The translations under genes and the position numbers were made by a program. Under the pieces are notes generated by a model, which worked only from the letters and a program-made list of their open reading frames with translations, was not told the origin of the DNA and searched no databases. A stretch of DNA of 64,000 bases from Prorocentrum cordatum (Eukaryota > Sar > Dinophyceae > Prorocentrales > Prorocentraceae), in contig CAUYUJ010005002.1 of assembly GCA_963575745.1 (NCBI GenBank), positions 954,979 through 1,018,978 on the forward strand. Direction: 5' to 3'. How positions within the stretch are numbered: position 1 is the first letter of the stretch; each line of letters begins with the position of its first letter. Shown one piece after another: positions 54,531 through 64,000 of this stretch.

Positions 54531-55385
54531 CGGTTCGACCCCCCCCCTCGAAACCGGAGGGGGGGGGGTTTACAAATTATTACCGGTTCGAACCCCTCCC
54601 CACCTCCCTTCTCACCTCCAGCAAACGACTCCCGGTCCCTACCACCGTCCTCACCACATCCCCACTGTTGTTCCCAGCGCCACTGTCCTCACCACCACTG
54701 TCCCCACTGGTTCCACCACCGCCCCTACTGTCCCCACCAGTGCCACCACCACTGTCGCACTGTCCCCCACTGTCCCCGCCACTGTTCCCACCACGGTTCC
54801 ACTTTCCCAACTTTCTCCACGACTATTCCCACGGTCACTGTCCCACTGACTCCTCCGCTGTCCCACTGAGCTGTCCCACTGTTCCCACCACTGTCCCCAC
54901 CAGTCCCCACTGTACCTCTGTCCCATTGTCCCACCGCCGTCCTCGCCACCGCCTTCACCACTGTCCCCACCACCACTGTACCACTGTCCTACTGTTTCCA
55001 CCACATTCCCACTGTCCCCACACCACTGTCCCCACCACCACCGTCCCCACCACTGTCCCACTGTCCCCACTGTTCCCACCATTGTCCTCACCATTGTCCC
55101 CACCACTACCGTCCCCACCGCTGTCCAACTGTCCCCACCACTGTCCCGCTGTCCCCTCACCACAGTCCCCACCACCACCGTCCCCACCACTGTCCGCACC
55201 ACCCCTTCCCTCGGTTTCAGGGGGGGGGGGGGGGGGGTTCGAACCGGTAGCGACCCCCCCCCCTTTTCATGATGAACTGGGGGGGGGAGGGGTTCGAACC
55301 GGTAGTGACCCCCCCCGGTTTTCCAGAGGGGGAGGGGGGGGGAGGGGTTCGAACCGGTAGTGCCCCCCCCGGTTTTCCGCCAGCA
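54530..55385 (+). repeat. CACTGTCCCCAC satellite bounded by inverted TTCGAACCGG motifs
   Basis: The interior (54640-55195) is a 9-12-bp repeat of CCACTGTCCC and CCACCACTG. The left border has ACCGGTTCGAACCCC (54582-54598) and AACCGGTTCGACCCCCC (54528). The right border has three copies of GGGTTCGAACCGGTAG (about 55235, 55290, 55345), each followed by CCCCCCC and GGTTTTC or CTTTTC. Confidence 0.85.
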
Positions 55386-56100
55386 GCGGTAGAACACGCT
55401 CTTTCAGATAACAGCATACAACAAACATCACACGTCAACAGTCCATCAGGAGCCTTCACAGCCTTGCGCCTCTCAGGTGGCCGGCGGAGCTGGCACTTAC
55501 GTCTAGTTGGCATCCCCATCGCGATTACTGACAGCCTATTTGTCATCACCCTTCGCGCATGCCCTCTAATCCATCCAGTGACCAGAGCCGCGCCCCTTCC
55601 CGGAAAAGATGTACAAGGATTTCCTTGGGATTCCGCCTCCTCTATCTTGGCCTCCTCTATACATAAATATATTCCTTTTATCTCTCCTGGGGAGTATGAG
55701 GTTCGCCTCCTCCATCTCCTCGTCCTCCTCCTCCTCCTCCTCCTCCTATTCCTACTCCTACTCCTACTCCTACTACTCCTTCCCCTCCTCCTGCTACCCC
55801 CCACCGCCCCGCCCTCCTTGACATGAAAGCCCCCCAGCAAGTTGAATCAATTTTCGCCTCGAGGGGGTCCAGCAGGCACAAGCTCAACAGCGCACGCACA
55901 GGAGGAAGAGCAGGAGGTGGAGGAGAAAGGAGAACAGAGCATAATACTTTGAGGAGGAGATGGAGAACGAGGAGAAGGATGTGGGGATGCTGCGACGGAG
56001 TAGGACAGCGAGCGCATTGGGAATCCTACTGGGTAGTGGCCTTCGGTCCGTCTCGCCACTGTGCCTGGGTCGTGGATCACAGGCCTTTTGCACCTCTTAA
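55386..56100. other. Unassigned region with CCT/TACTCC tracts
   Basis: A CTCCTCCTCCTCC then TACTCCTACTCCTACTCC tract lies at 55720-55785. The rest is unassigned. Confidence 0.5.
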
Positions 56101-56320
56101 GATCTTGTGGGAGGCCTTTCTAGAAGCCTCTTCGTGGCTGCGTCCTGGTCCTCTTGGGGGCCTCAGGTTGCCTCTTGGGCGCTTCTGTGGGGCGTGCTGC
56201 TGGCGGTTTCGGGGGCAACGTTGGGATTGGAGGGTCCAACTGTCAATTCGAGTTCTCCCTCTCGGGGGCCTCTCGAGCCCCTCTTGGCATTGAGGACTGC
56301 AGGGGGCCTTTGGGCAATCC
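56100..56320 (+). repeat. Decamer block, short
   Basis: GGGGGCCTCAGGTTGCCTCT and GGGGCCTCTCGAGCCCC words. No clear core. Confidence 0.65.
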
Positions 56321-56545
56321 ATTTAGTACCTGCGTCACGGTGTCGGATCTACATTATCTCACTGCCCTCTTCGCTATTGTCCAGATATCCCGCAGGCGCA
56401 GCTTGGTCGTGTCTGTATCTTCAAAAGCCGCCACGGCTACCGCACTTCCGCTGCATAGGCGTTGCCATGGGCCGCGATCCCGACGCTGGCAAGCCAGACA
56501 CAACATGCGTGCTAATCGAGGTGATTGGTCAACCGAGACAGTATG

Positions 56546-56624
56546 AGGGGGCCACATGCGAACCCTACCCCTACCCCCCACGATTTCTGAGGGGCGTAGG
56601 GGTAGGGCTCGCATGTGGCCCCCT
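56546..56624. repeat. Perfectly placed 34-bp inverted repeat (hairpin)
   Basis: The arms at 56546-56579 and 56591-56624 start AGGGGGCCACATGCGA and, reading inwards, carry CCCTACCCCTAC. They differ at only two or three positions and enclose about 11 bp. It could form a long stem in DNA or RNA. Confidence 0.93.
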
Positions 56625-56629
56625 AAATA

Positions 56630-57081
56630 TGGAGACGAGTACGCTGAACTGCAGTAGCGCGCCGAGTGCTACCAGGAAGCGGGATGCACATGACGCGGCC
56701 GGCCCGGGCGAGAGCCGGCTACACGCGTGGCTGCATGCCTTCCCCGGCGCTCGGCCCTCGTGTGGCCAGGCGCGGTGGCCCCCTGCACCGGGAGGCGTCA
56801 GCTGGCCACCTCACCGATCCTGGCTGGGACCAGCACGTGCCCCACCCGTTGGTTTCGCCGGTGCTAAGAGTGAATTCAGCGTGGATTTGCGTCTTCGTTT
56901 TTCATTTTTATTTTCCTTTTTTCTGATATGCGCACGTCAATCGATCATGTGGCTCGGGCGTTCGTGCGAATGCCGCGTGGCCAGCGAATTTCGCATGTCT
57001 TCCGTGCCCTTGATTCTTCCTCATCGGATTCATTTATCTTATTCCTCTTGCCTGCATTGTTTTTCTCTTCATTTCCCTCCC
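56630..57081. other. Unassigned sequence before an A tract
   Basis: No gene is recognised on either strand. The last 200 bp become T-rich (TTTTTCATTTTTATTTTCC). Confidence 0.4.
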
Positions 57082-57085
57082 AAAA

Positions 57086-57117
<32 letters not shown>

Positions 57118-57129
57118 AAAAAAAAAAAA
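57082..57129 (+). repeat. Poly(A) tract, 48 nt with one G
   Basis: The only long A run in the window. It may be the 3' end of a retroposed transcript read on the plus strand, but no source gene or flanking direct repeat was found. Confidence 0.95.
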
Positions 57130-58195
57130 GACCGCCCGGCTGTCATCTTCTTTTTGTGTCGGAGGAGCCCCCTGGCGGCCAGGATCCAACAGGGGCGCCG
57201 GGAAAGGCTGCCAGCGAGCACGGAGAGAGTCCATCCAGGTCCCGATAGAAGGTAATTGCAAGGCAGGCCGCTAGGGCGGGTCCCAGACGGCTTAGGTGAG
57301 GGGAGTCCAAAACAACTTACCCAAATACGACCACCATCGTCCTCCTCGAGACATGTTTCAGGACTGACGATTCGTTTCGGCCGTGGTCCGCGGGATTCTA
57401 CTGTTCATCCGCCTTTTCGCCTTCATTTCCGACGCCTCGCGTATTTCCGACAGCCGAGGCAAAAGCAATCACCAGGCGAGTTGCCTCGATCAGCATGTGT
57501 AGCAGCACGCGGCGCCGCAGCGAACCGAATGCGTTTTCATTGGTTCTGTGCGGGAGGAGGAAGAGGAGGTGGAGGAAGCGAAGGAACACATATGGTGGCG
57601 AAGGACCAGTAGTAACGAAAGAAGAGGAACAGCAGAAGGATGGACGCGTGCTGGAGGAAACAGCAACATGCTAGAGCATGAGAAGGTCGGAAGGATGATG
57701 AGGGACCTGAGGGGGGGGGGGGGGGGGGGGAGGGTTACGAGGAGCCAGGGGGAGGTAGCAGCCGCATTGGTGATCCTACGCAGAAACACCAGTGCGCACG
57801 ATCCTTCGTAAAACGAGATGGGTAATGGACATGCGTCCCGAGGGGAGGTGGTAAGGGCATGGGGGAGGTAAGGAGTACACGGGGTAATAACCTCAGGACG
57901 AAGCAGTTCCAGAGACGGTGCCCCGGCAGATTGTGTTGGTCAGAAACGTGTGCCAGCACGGTGCTCAACCAAAAGTGCGACGCTGTTTACGTTAGAAACG
58001 CGAGGACGGCGCAGGAGGAATCGGAGGATTAACGGCAGCGGGGAAGGAGGGCGAGGAGGAGGATGACGAGGAAACGGAGGAGGGGCGGGATGAGGACGAG
58101 GGGTAGGAAAAAGGAAGGATGGGAGAGAAAATGTCACGACGACGGCCATAATCAATCATGGAGGATTTTGTTTGTTTTTCGCACACGGATCTTGT
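57130..58195. other. Unassigned region
   Basis: No gene is recognised. GGAGGAGGAAGAGGAGGTGG near 57550, a G run at 57711-57730 and GAGGAGGAGGATGACGAGG near 58050 are low-complexity patches. Confidence 0.4.
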
Positions 58196-58199
58196 TAGA

Positions 58200-58600
58200 A
58201 ACGCCTTGGGGTGATTTGTGGGCCATTGTGGAGCTAATTTGGAGCCTTTCTGGGAGAGCCTACGGGGTCCTCTTGAGGCTGTTTCGGGCCTCCTTGGGAT
58301 CCTCTTCGGGGTCTCGTGGGCCCGTCTTGGAGGCCTTGGGGGCCCTCTCGGGGCCATCTTGGAAACGCCGTCAGTCGAAGAGTACGGGGCGAGGGTCCTT
58401 GCAACGCCCCCTCTCTGGAGCCGCCCACGTCGCCTCGTGGCGCTCTCTTGGGGCGTTCGTCGGCTGCTCTTGAGCGCTCTCGGCGCCGTCTTGGGGCCCG
58501 TCGGGTTCTTCTGTAAATGGCCTCCTTCAGGCCAGCGAACGGCCATCTCCGGGGCCTCAAGACCCCTGGAAAACGAAAAGGCGACAAGACATAACACAGA
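58200..58600 (+). repeat. Decamer block with core at its right end
   Basis: GGGATCCTCTTCGGGG, GTCTTGGAGGCC and GGGGCCATCTTGG words, then GGAAAACGAAAAGGCGACAA at 58568-58588. Confidence 0.75.
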
Positions 58601-58621
58601 GCGCGCGATGTTTATTTTCCA

Positions 58622-60295
58622 TTTTTATTTTCCCGGAAAGGGCGCGGGCCCAGGGTTCTCTTTTAGTTTTGTAAATTGTCCCCGGTGCCATGATTAAGGT
58701 GGCCCGGCGGATTCTGTTCCTGATAATTATTGAGGTCGAGGTGGGCCGGCGGAATTATTTTTGAGGATGTCTCGTGCGAAACGCTTGTTTTTTGAAATCC
58801 CGAATCGAATAATACGAAATGGAGACACTGCACGAAGGGTGCCGGGGCCACTTTTTCGTGTGTTGAGGATGTCTCCGAAGCGAAAAAAACGCTTGCCCGC
58901 AGAGTTTGCGAGGAATTGTCTCGAAGCGAAACGGCGTGTTTTGGCAAGAGCCGACCGCGACGCGGAAAAGCGCCCCGCGCGAAGGAATTTCGATGATGTC
59001 TCGACTAATTCCTTTGTTTTTGTACGATTTCCTGGAATTTTGGCAGGATGTCTCGAGCGAAATGCACGACCCCACCCTAGCACGACCATACCCCAGCACG
59101 ACCACACCCCCGCACGACCAGACCCCAGCACGACCCCACCCCAGCACGACCCCACCCCAGCACGACCATACCCCAGCACGACCCCACCCTAGCACGACCA
59201 CACCCCAGCACGACCACACCCCAGCACGACCCCACCCCAGCACGATCACACCCCAGCACGACCCCACCCCAGCAAGACCACACCCCAGCACGACCGCACC
59301 CCAGCACGACCGTACCCCAGCACGACCACACCCCAGCACGACCACGCCCCAGCACGACCACGCCCCAGCACGACCACGCCCCAGCACAACCACCCCCCAG
59401 CACGACCACCCCCCCAGCACGACCACACCCCAGCACGACCACCCCCCAGCACGACCACACCCCAGCACGACCACACCCCGGCACGACCACAGACCCCAGC
59501 ACGACCACACCCCATCACGAACCACACCCCATCACGACCCGATCGATAAATCCAGTGTGCGGATCACCCAGCATCACGAACCCTACCCACCCCGCACGAC
59601 CCCAGCCCCAGCACGACCCCACCCCAGCACGGACCACGCCCCAGCATTACCACAGACCCCAGCACGATCACACCCCAAGCACGACCACTCCCCAGCACGA
59701 ACCCACCCCGCACGACCCCACCCTAGCACGACCACACCCCCAGCCACCCACACCCCGATCATCAGACCCCACCCCAGAGCAACGACCACACCCCAGCACG
59801 AGCCCACCCCAGCACGACCCCACCGCAGCAAGACCACACCCCAGCACGACCACACCCCAGCACGACCTCACCACAGCACGACCACACCCCAGCACGACCA
59901 CGCCCCAGCACGACCACGCCCCAGCACGACCACGCCCCAGCACAACCACCCCCAGCACGCGACCACCCCCCCAGCACGACCACCCCCCAGCACGACCACC
60001 CCCCAGCACGACCACACCCCATCACGACCACTCCCCAGCACGACCACACCGCCTTGGTTGAGTGGTTGCCTGTCGTCGTGGAATGTTTCGTGGGGTGTAT
60101 CGTGGAATGTTTCGCGGGGTGTCTCGTGAAATGTTTCGTGAGGTGTCTCGTGGAATGTTTCGTGAGGTGTCTCGTGGGCTGTTTCGTGAGGTGTCTCGTG
60201 GGATGTTTCGTGAGGTGTTGCCCAGTTGGGTATCATGAAAACGTGTCCATGCTCCACATGTCTATATCCCTTTCCGGGTTCGTGGGTCCATCATG
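58622..60295 (+). repeat. 16-bp/24-bp composite satellite, unit 1
   Basis: The left module (58622-58800) has CCCGGAAAGGGC, GGCCCAGGGTTCTCTT and GAGGATGTCTCGTGCGAAAC. It is followed here by extra related sequence to 59060. A 16-bp array of AGCACGACCACACCCC type runs at 59063-60050, with a fragment of the left module's end (GATCGATAAATCCAGTG) inside at 59541. A 24-bp array of TGTTTCGTGAGGTGTCTCGT type runs at 60075-60220. The right module (60222-60298) has ATGAAAACGTGTCCATGC and CTTTCCGGGTTCGTGGG. Confidence 0.9.
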
Positions 60296-61492
60296 TTTCT
60301 TCCCGGAAAGGGCATAGGCCCAGGGTTCTCTTATCCTATGTAAACATATCCCCCCGTGCCCAACTTGAACGAGGCCGGCGGATTCTTTCCCCCATAAATA
60401 TCGAGGTCGAATGAGGCCGGCGGATCAACATTTGAGGATGTCTCAGGCGAAACGCTTGTTTTTGAAATTCCGATCGATAAATCACAGGGTGCGGGCCACT
60501 TCAGCACGACCACATCCCAGCACGACCACGCCCCATCACGACCACGCCCCAGCACGACCACGCCCCAGCACGACCACACCCCAGCGCGACCACACCCCAG
60601 CACGACCACACCCCAGCACGACCACACCCCAGCACGACCACACCCCAGCACGACCCGATCGATAAATCACAGGGTGCGGACCACCCCAGCACGACCACAC
60701 CCCAGCACGACACCACCCCAGCACGACCCCACCCCAGCACGACCACGCCCCAGCACGACCACACCCCAGCACGACCACACCCCAGCACGACCCCACCCCA
60801 GCACGACCCCACCCAGCACGACCACGCCCCAGCACGACCACACCCCAGCACGACCACACCCCAGCACGACCACACCCCAGCACGACCCCACCCCAGCACG
60901 ACCCCACCACAGCACGACCACACCCCAGCACGACCACACCCCAGCACGACCCCCCCACACGACCCCACCCCAGCAAGACCACACCCCAGCACGACCACAC
61001 CCCAGCACGACCTCACCACAGCACGACCACACCCCAGCACGACCACGCCCCAGCACGACCACGCCCCAGCACGACCACGCCCCAGCACGACACACCACCC
61101 CCCAGCACGACCACCCCCCTAGCACGACCACCCCCCAGCACGACCACCCCCAGCACGACCACACCCCAGCACGACCACACCCCAACACGACCATACTCCA
61201 GCACGACCACACCCCAGCACGACCACACCCAGTCGCACCCCCGTGGAATGTTTCGTGGGGTGTCTGGTTGAGTGGTTGCCTGTTCGTGGGGTGTCTCGTG
61301 GAATGTTTCACGGGGTGTCTCGTGGAATGTTTCGTGAGGTGTCTCGTGGGTTGTTTCGTGAGGTGTCTCCTGGGATGTTTCGCGGGGTGTGTCGTGGGAT
61401 GTTTCGTGAGGTGTCGCCCAGTTGGATATCGTGAAAACGTGACCATGCTGCACATGTCTATATCCCTTTCCGGGTTCGTGGGTCCATCATGT
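60296..61492 (+). repeat. 16-bp/24-bp composite satellite, unit 2
   Basis: The left module (60299-60495) has CCCGGAAAGGGCATAGGCC, TATGTAAACATATCCCCC and GAGGATGTCTCAGGCGAAAC. The 16-bp array runs at 60508-61235, with an internal restart GATCGATAAATCACAGGGTG at 60657. The 24-bp array runs at 61240-61410. The right module (61415-61492) has GTGAAAACGTGACCATGC and CTTTCCGGGTTCGTGGG. It begins directly where unit 1 ends. Confidence 0.92.
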
Positions 61493-61685
61493 TGTCTTGG
61501 AGGCTTCCTTGGAGAGCTCGAAGGGCACGCGGGGCCGTCTTGAAGCGGTCTTGGCGACTCTCAGAGGCATGTTGGAGGCTATTCGGAATCGTCCTGGGAT
61601 GCATTGAGCGACATTGGAGGCGCATCTGGGCTCCTTGCAGCCATCTCGGATACATTCTGGGCCGTATTGGGCGCTCCAACGACCC
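61490..61685 (+). repeat. Decamer block, short
   Basis: GTCTTGGAGGCTTCCTTGGA and GGGGCCGTCTTGAAGCGG words follow directly on the right module of unit 2. Confidence 0.65.
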
Positions 61686-62260
61686 GCGGCTACCTTCCCG
61701 CGCATGAAGGATTGGGCGGGGAAATGGGGAACCGTGTCCATGAAGGGGAAGAGTGGGCTTGGATGAATTACTTCGTCACGCCGCTCACGCTTAAAGGGGT
61801 GCTGGGATTCCTGTCTCCCTCCGGCCCTCTCCTGCGGCGTGCCCCCCCGCTCCTGGCTACTTCCCCCCCCCCCCCCATCCCTCCTTCCAGGCTCCGCGCG
61901 CGGCCTAGTGAAAACTGCGGGGAGAAAAACAAAAACTCGTTTTGAATACCTCTCCGAATTTTTGGTGGATTTTTCCGTGGGCGCGCGCATCGAAAAAACA
62001 CGCGCGGAAAAATCCGGAGGGCACCCGGAAAAATTCACGCGGTTTCCGGGGCAAATTCACATTTGGATTTGGAAAAATCTGGGCAGAATTCACTCGAGAA
62101 TCCGGGGTAGTATTCCCAGGCGGCCGTGGAAAAATCCCACCAGCCATGCAGGGCGTGGGTGGTGGTTTAACGGGCTAGCTTATCCGCGCGTTTCTCCCTG
62201 GCAGGGACGGGGGCCCCCCCCCTGCCCTCTCGTCCCCGGGCGTGGACAGAGAGTGGCCGC
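61686..62260. other. Unassigned region
   Basis: A C run lies at 61866-61876, followed by A-rich sequence with GGAAAAAT(C/T)C(C/G)G words at 61960-62140. No gene is recognised. Confidence 0.4.
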
Positions 62261-62264
62261 GGGG

Positions 62265-62900
62265 CGGTGGAGCGCCCGAAATGGCCGAAGATGGCTCCAA
62301 AGGAACCGCAGGCAACCCAAGAAGGATTCCGAGATCGCTCCATATACTTGCAGATGGTGCACTTTTGCTTCCAATGTGCCTCCAAGCCCCCTCAAGACCG
62401 CTTCGTGACAGCCCACAATTGTCTTTCGAGCTCTTGAAGGAGGCTTCCAACAGGTTCAACTCCTTTACAATCACTGTGCGCTTCAATTGTTTCCTTCTCG
62501 CCTTTTTGCTTTCCGTAGTTTCTAGAGGCCTCGAGATGGCTGCGAGTTGGTTTGAACTTGCTTCGAGAGGGGGCCATCAGGGCCCAAGTCGGCTCCAAGA
62601 GCACCAAAGAGCGGCCCAAAACGCTTCAAGGGCGTCGCAAGAGGGCCGCATTTGGCGACTGGGGGGCTCGAGAAGGAATGGGGCGTTGCTAGGGCCCCAC
62701 TTCTTTGACCGACGGCTTCAAGATGGCCCCAGGAGGACCCCCGAGGCTTCCAAGAGGGGCCCAGGAGATCCCCGAAACGACCCGAAGAGGGCCCCAAGGG
62801 GCTCCAAGACAGCCGCCAAAGGCAGCCAGAATTGCCCTAAGAGAGCGCCGCGGCGGCACCGATATGACGACGTTGATGGTGCGTCCCGCAGGCACCTAAA
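62265..62900 (-). repeat. Decamer block with core
   Basis: GATGGCTCCAAAGG and GCCCCAAGGGGCTCCAAGAC words surround a core at about 62440-62525. Read on the minus strand, the core carries GGAAAGCAAAAAGGCGAGAA. Confidence 0.8.
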
Positions 62901-63110
62901 GCGAACGATTCGAGATCCTCGATGATTGATGCCCGTCGTCGTCAGCGTGTTTTTTTCCTCTCTATCCTTTATCTTTCCCTTCCTTGTCCTCCTCCTCCTC
63001 CTCGTCCCTCTTCTGTGACCTCCTCCCTTTTCTGCTCCCTTCCCGTTCCTGCGCATCTTCCGATTAATTACTCCTGCGCCTTTTTCTCTTCCCTAATGTA
63101 ACGGTTGTCC
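62901..63110. other. CT-rich spacer
   Basis: CCTCCTCCTCCTCCTCG and CCTCCCTTTTCTGCTCCC. No gene is recognised. Confidence 0.5.
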
Positions 63111-63112
63111 TC

Positions 63113-64000
63113 GTTTTTCCCCGGAAAGGGCATCGGCCCAGGGTTCTCTTTTCCTATGTAAACATATCCCCCCGTGGCCAACTTGAAGGAGGCCGGCGGA
63201 TTCTTTCCCTGATAAATATCGAGGTCGAAGGAGGCCGGCGGATTAAAATTTGAGGATGTCTCAGGCGAAACGCTTGTTTTTGAAGTCCCGATCGATAAAT
63301 CACAGGGTGCGGGCCACCTCAGCACGACCGCATCCCAGCACGACCACGCCCCAGCACGACCACGCCCCAGCACGACCACACCCCAGCACGACCACACCCC
63401 AGCACGACCACAGCACGACACACGCACCCAGCACGACCACGATCGATAAATCACAGGGCGCGGACCACCCCAGCACGACCACACCCCAGCACGCCCCCAC
63501 CCCAGCACGACCCCACCCCAGCACGACCACGCCCCAGCACGACCACACCCCAGCACGACCACACCCCATCACGACCACACCCCAGCACGACCCCACCCCA
63601 GCACGACCCCACCCTAGCACGACCACACCCCAGCACGACCACACCCCAGCGCGACCACACCCCAGCACGACCCCACCCCAGCACGACCCCACAGCACGAC
63701 CACCCCAGCACGACCTCACCCCAGCACGACCACACCCCAGCACGACCCCACCCCAGCAAGACCACACCCCAGCACGACCGCACCCCAGCACGACCTCGCC
63801 ACATCACGACCACACCCCAGCACGACCACGCCCCAGCACGACCACGCCCCAGCACGACCACGCCCCAGCACGACCACCCCCCAGCACGACCACCCCCCTA
63901 GCACGACCACCCCCCAGCACGACCACCCCCCAGCACGACCACACCCCAGCACGACCACACCCCAACACGACCATACTCCAGCACGACCACACCCCAGCAC
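63113..64000 (+). repeat. 16-bp composite satellite, unit 3 (runs off the window)
   Basis: The left module at 63118-63310 is nearly the same as in unit 2 (CCCGGAAAGGGCATCGGCC, TATGTAAACATATCCCCC, GAGGATGTCTCAGGCGAAAC). The 16-bp array runs from 63322 to the end of the window, with a restart GATCGATAAATCACAGGGCG at 63442. The 24-bp array and right module would lie beyond the window. Confidence 0.92.

Noticed and set aside
54582-55360. tRNA or tRNA-derived SINE suggested by GGTTCGAACC
   Set aside because: No acceptor, D or anticodon stem can be drawn around the motif, and an A box is absent.
59063-60050. CRISPR-like array of regularly spaced repeats
   Set aside because: The units are directly adjacent with no unique spacers, and the sequence is eukaryotic.
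58755-61543. Long frames of HTPARPHPSTT or CWGVVVLGCGRAG type
   Set aside because: They are translations of the 16-bp satellite in all frames on both strands, so they are not protein genes.

Overview
The window is eukaryotic nuclear DNA, most likely from a dinoflagellate. The best evidence is two degenerate copies of the conserved 22-nt dinoflagellate spliced leader (DinoSL). One lies at 13383-13412, directly upstream of a glycosyltransferase gene. The other lies at 46762-46783, directly upstream of ORF1 of a non-LTR retrotransposon. High GC, very low gene density, an intronless gene and abundant decayed repeats fit the same assignment. I see no prokaryotic operon, rRNA, tRNA or CRISPR array. 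Species cannot be named from this sequence.

Only one intact protein gene is convincing: a 360-residue PLOD/procollagen-type glycosyltransferase at 13504-14586. It looks like a retroposed mRNA, with a relict SL at its 5' end, no introns, an A-rich 3' end and a perfect 20-bp direct repeat on both sides. Two decayed non-LTR retrotransposons are also present. One is on the minus strand at about 29690-32600 (endonuclease plus reverse transcriptase, many frameshifts). The other is on the plus strand at about 46762-52550 (intact ORF1, broken ORF2 interrupted by a repeat block).

Most of the rest is repeat sequence. Several families share one plan, a unique head and tail enclosing a minisatellite and often a trinucleotide tract: about 90 bp units at 7.0-8.0 kb and inverted at 35.5-36.0 kb; a hairpin-rich 0.7-1.8 kb composite in six copies at 21.0-28.7 kb; an 85-bp family in two tandem 1-kb copies at 33.4-35.2 kb; a 21-bp family in inverted blocks at 38.5-39.5 kb; a 32-bp family at 42.9-44.1 kb; about 50 bp units at 45.65-46.27 kb; about 90 bp units at 53.5-54.1 kb; a block bounded by inverted TTCGAACCGG motifs at 54.5-55.4 kb; and a 16-bp plus 24-bp composite in three copies at 58.6-64.0 kb. 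A further dispersed family of degenerate GGCC/CTTGG decamers occurs at least a dozen times in both orientations, often around a short A-rich core.

Layout: 1-6.3 kb very GC-rich with one doubtful coding fragment; 6.3-13.1 kb minisatellites and unrecognised sequence; 13.2-17.1 kb decamer blocks holding the retrogene; 17.3-20.6 kb short tandem repeats; 20.6-28.7 kb hairpin composites; 28.9-32.6 kb tandem repeat and minus-strand LINE; 32.8-46.3 kb minisatellites and (GGA)n/(CGT)n tracts; 46.7-52.6 kb plus-strand LINE; 52.8-64 kb decamer blocks and satellites. The genes form no operon. The plausible link is that LINE-type machinery copied SL-bearing RNAs, its own and a cellular mRNA, back into the genome.
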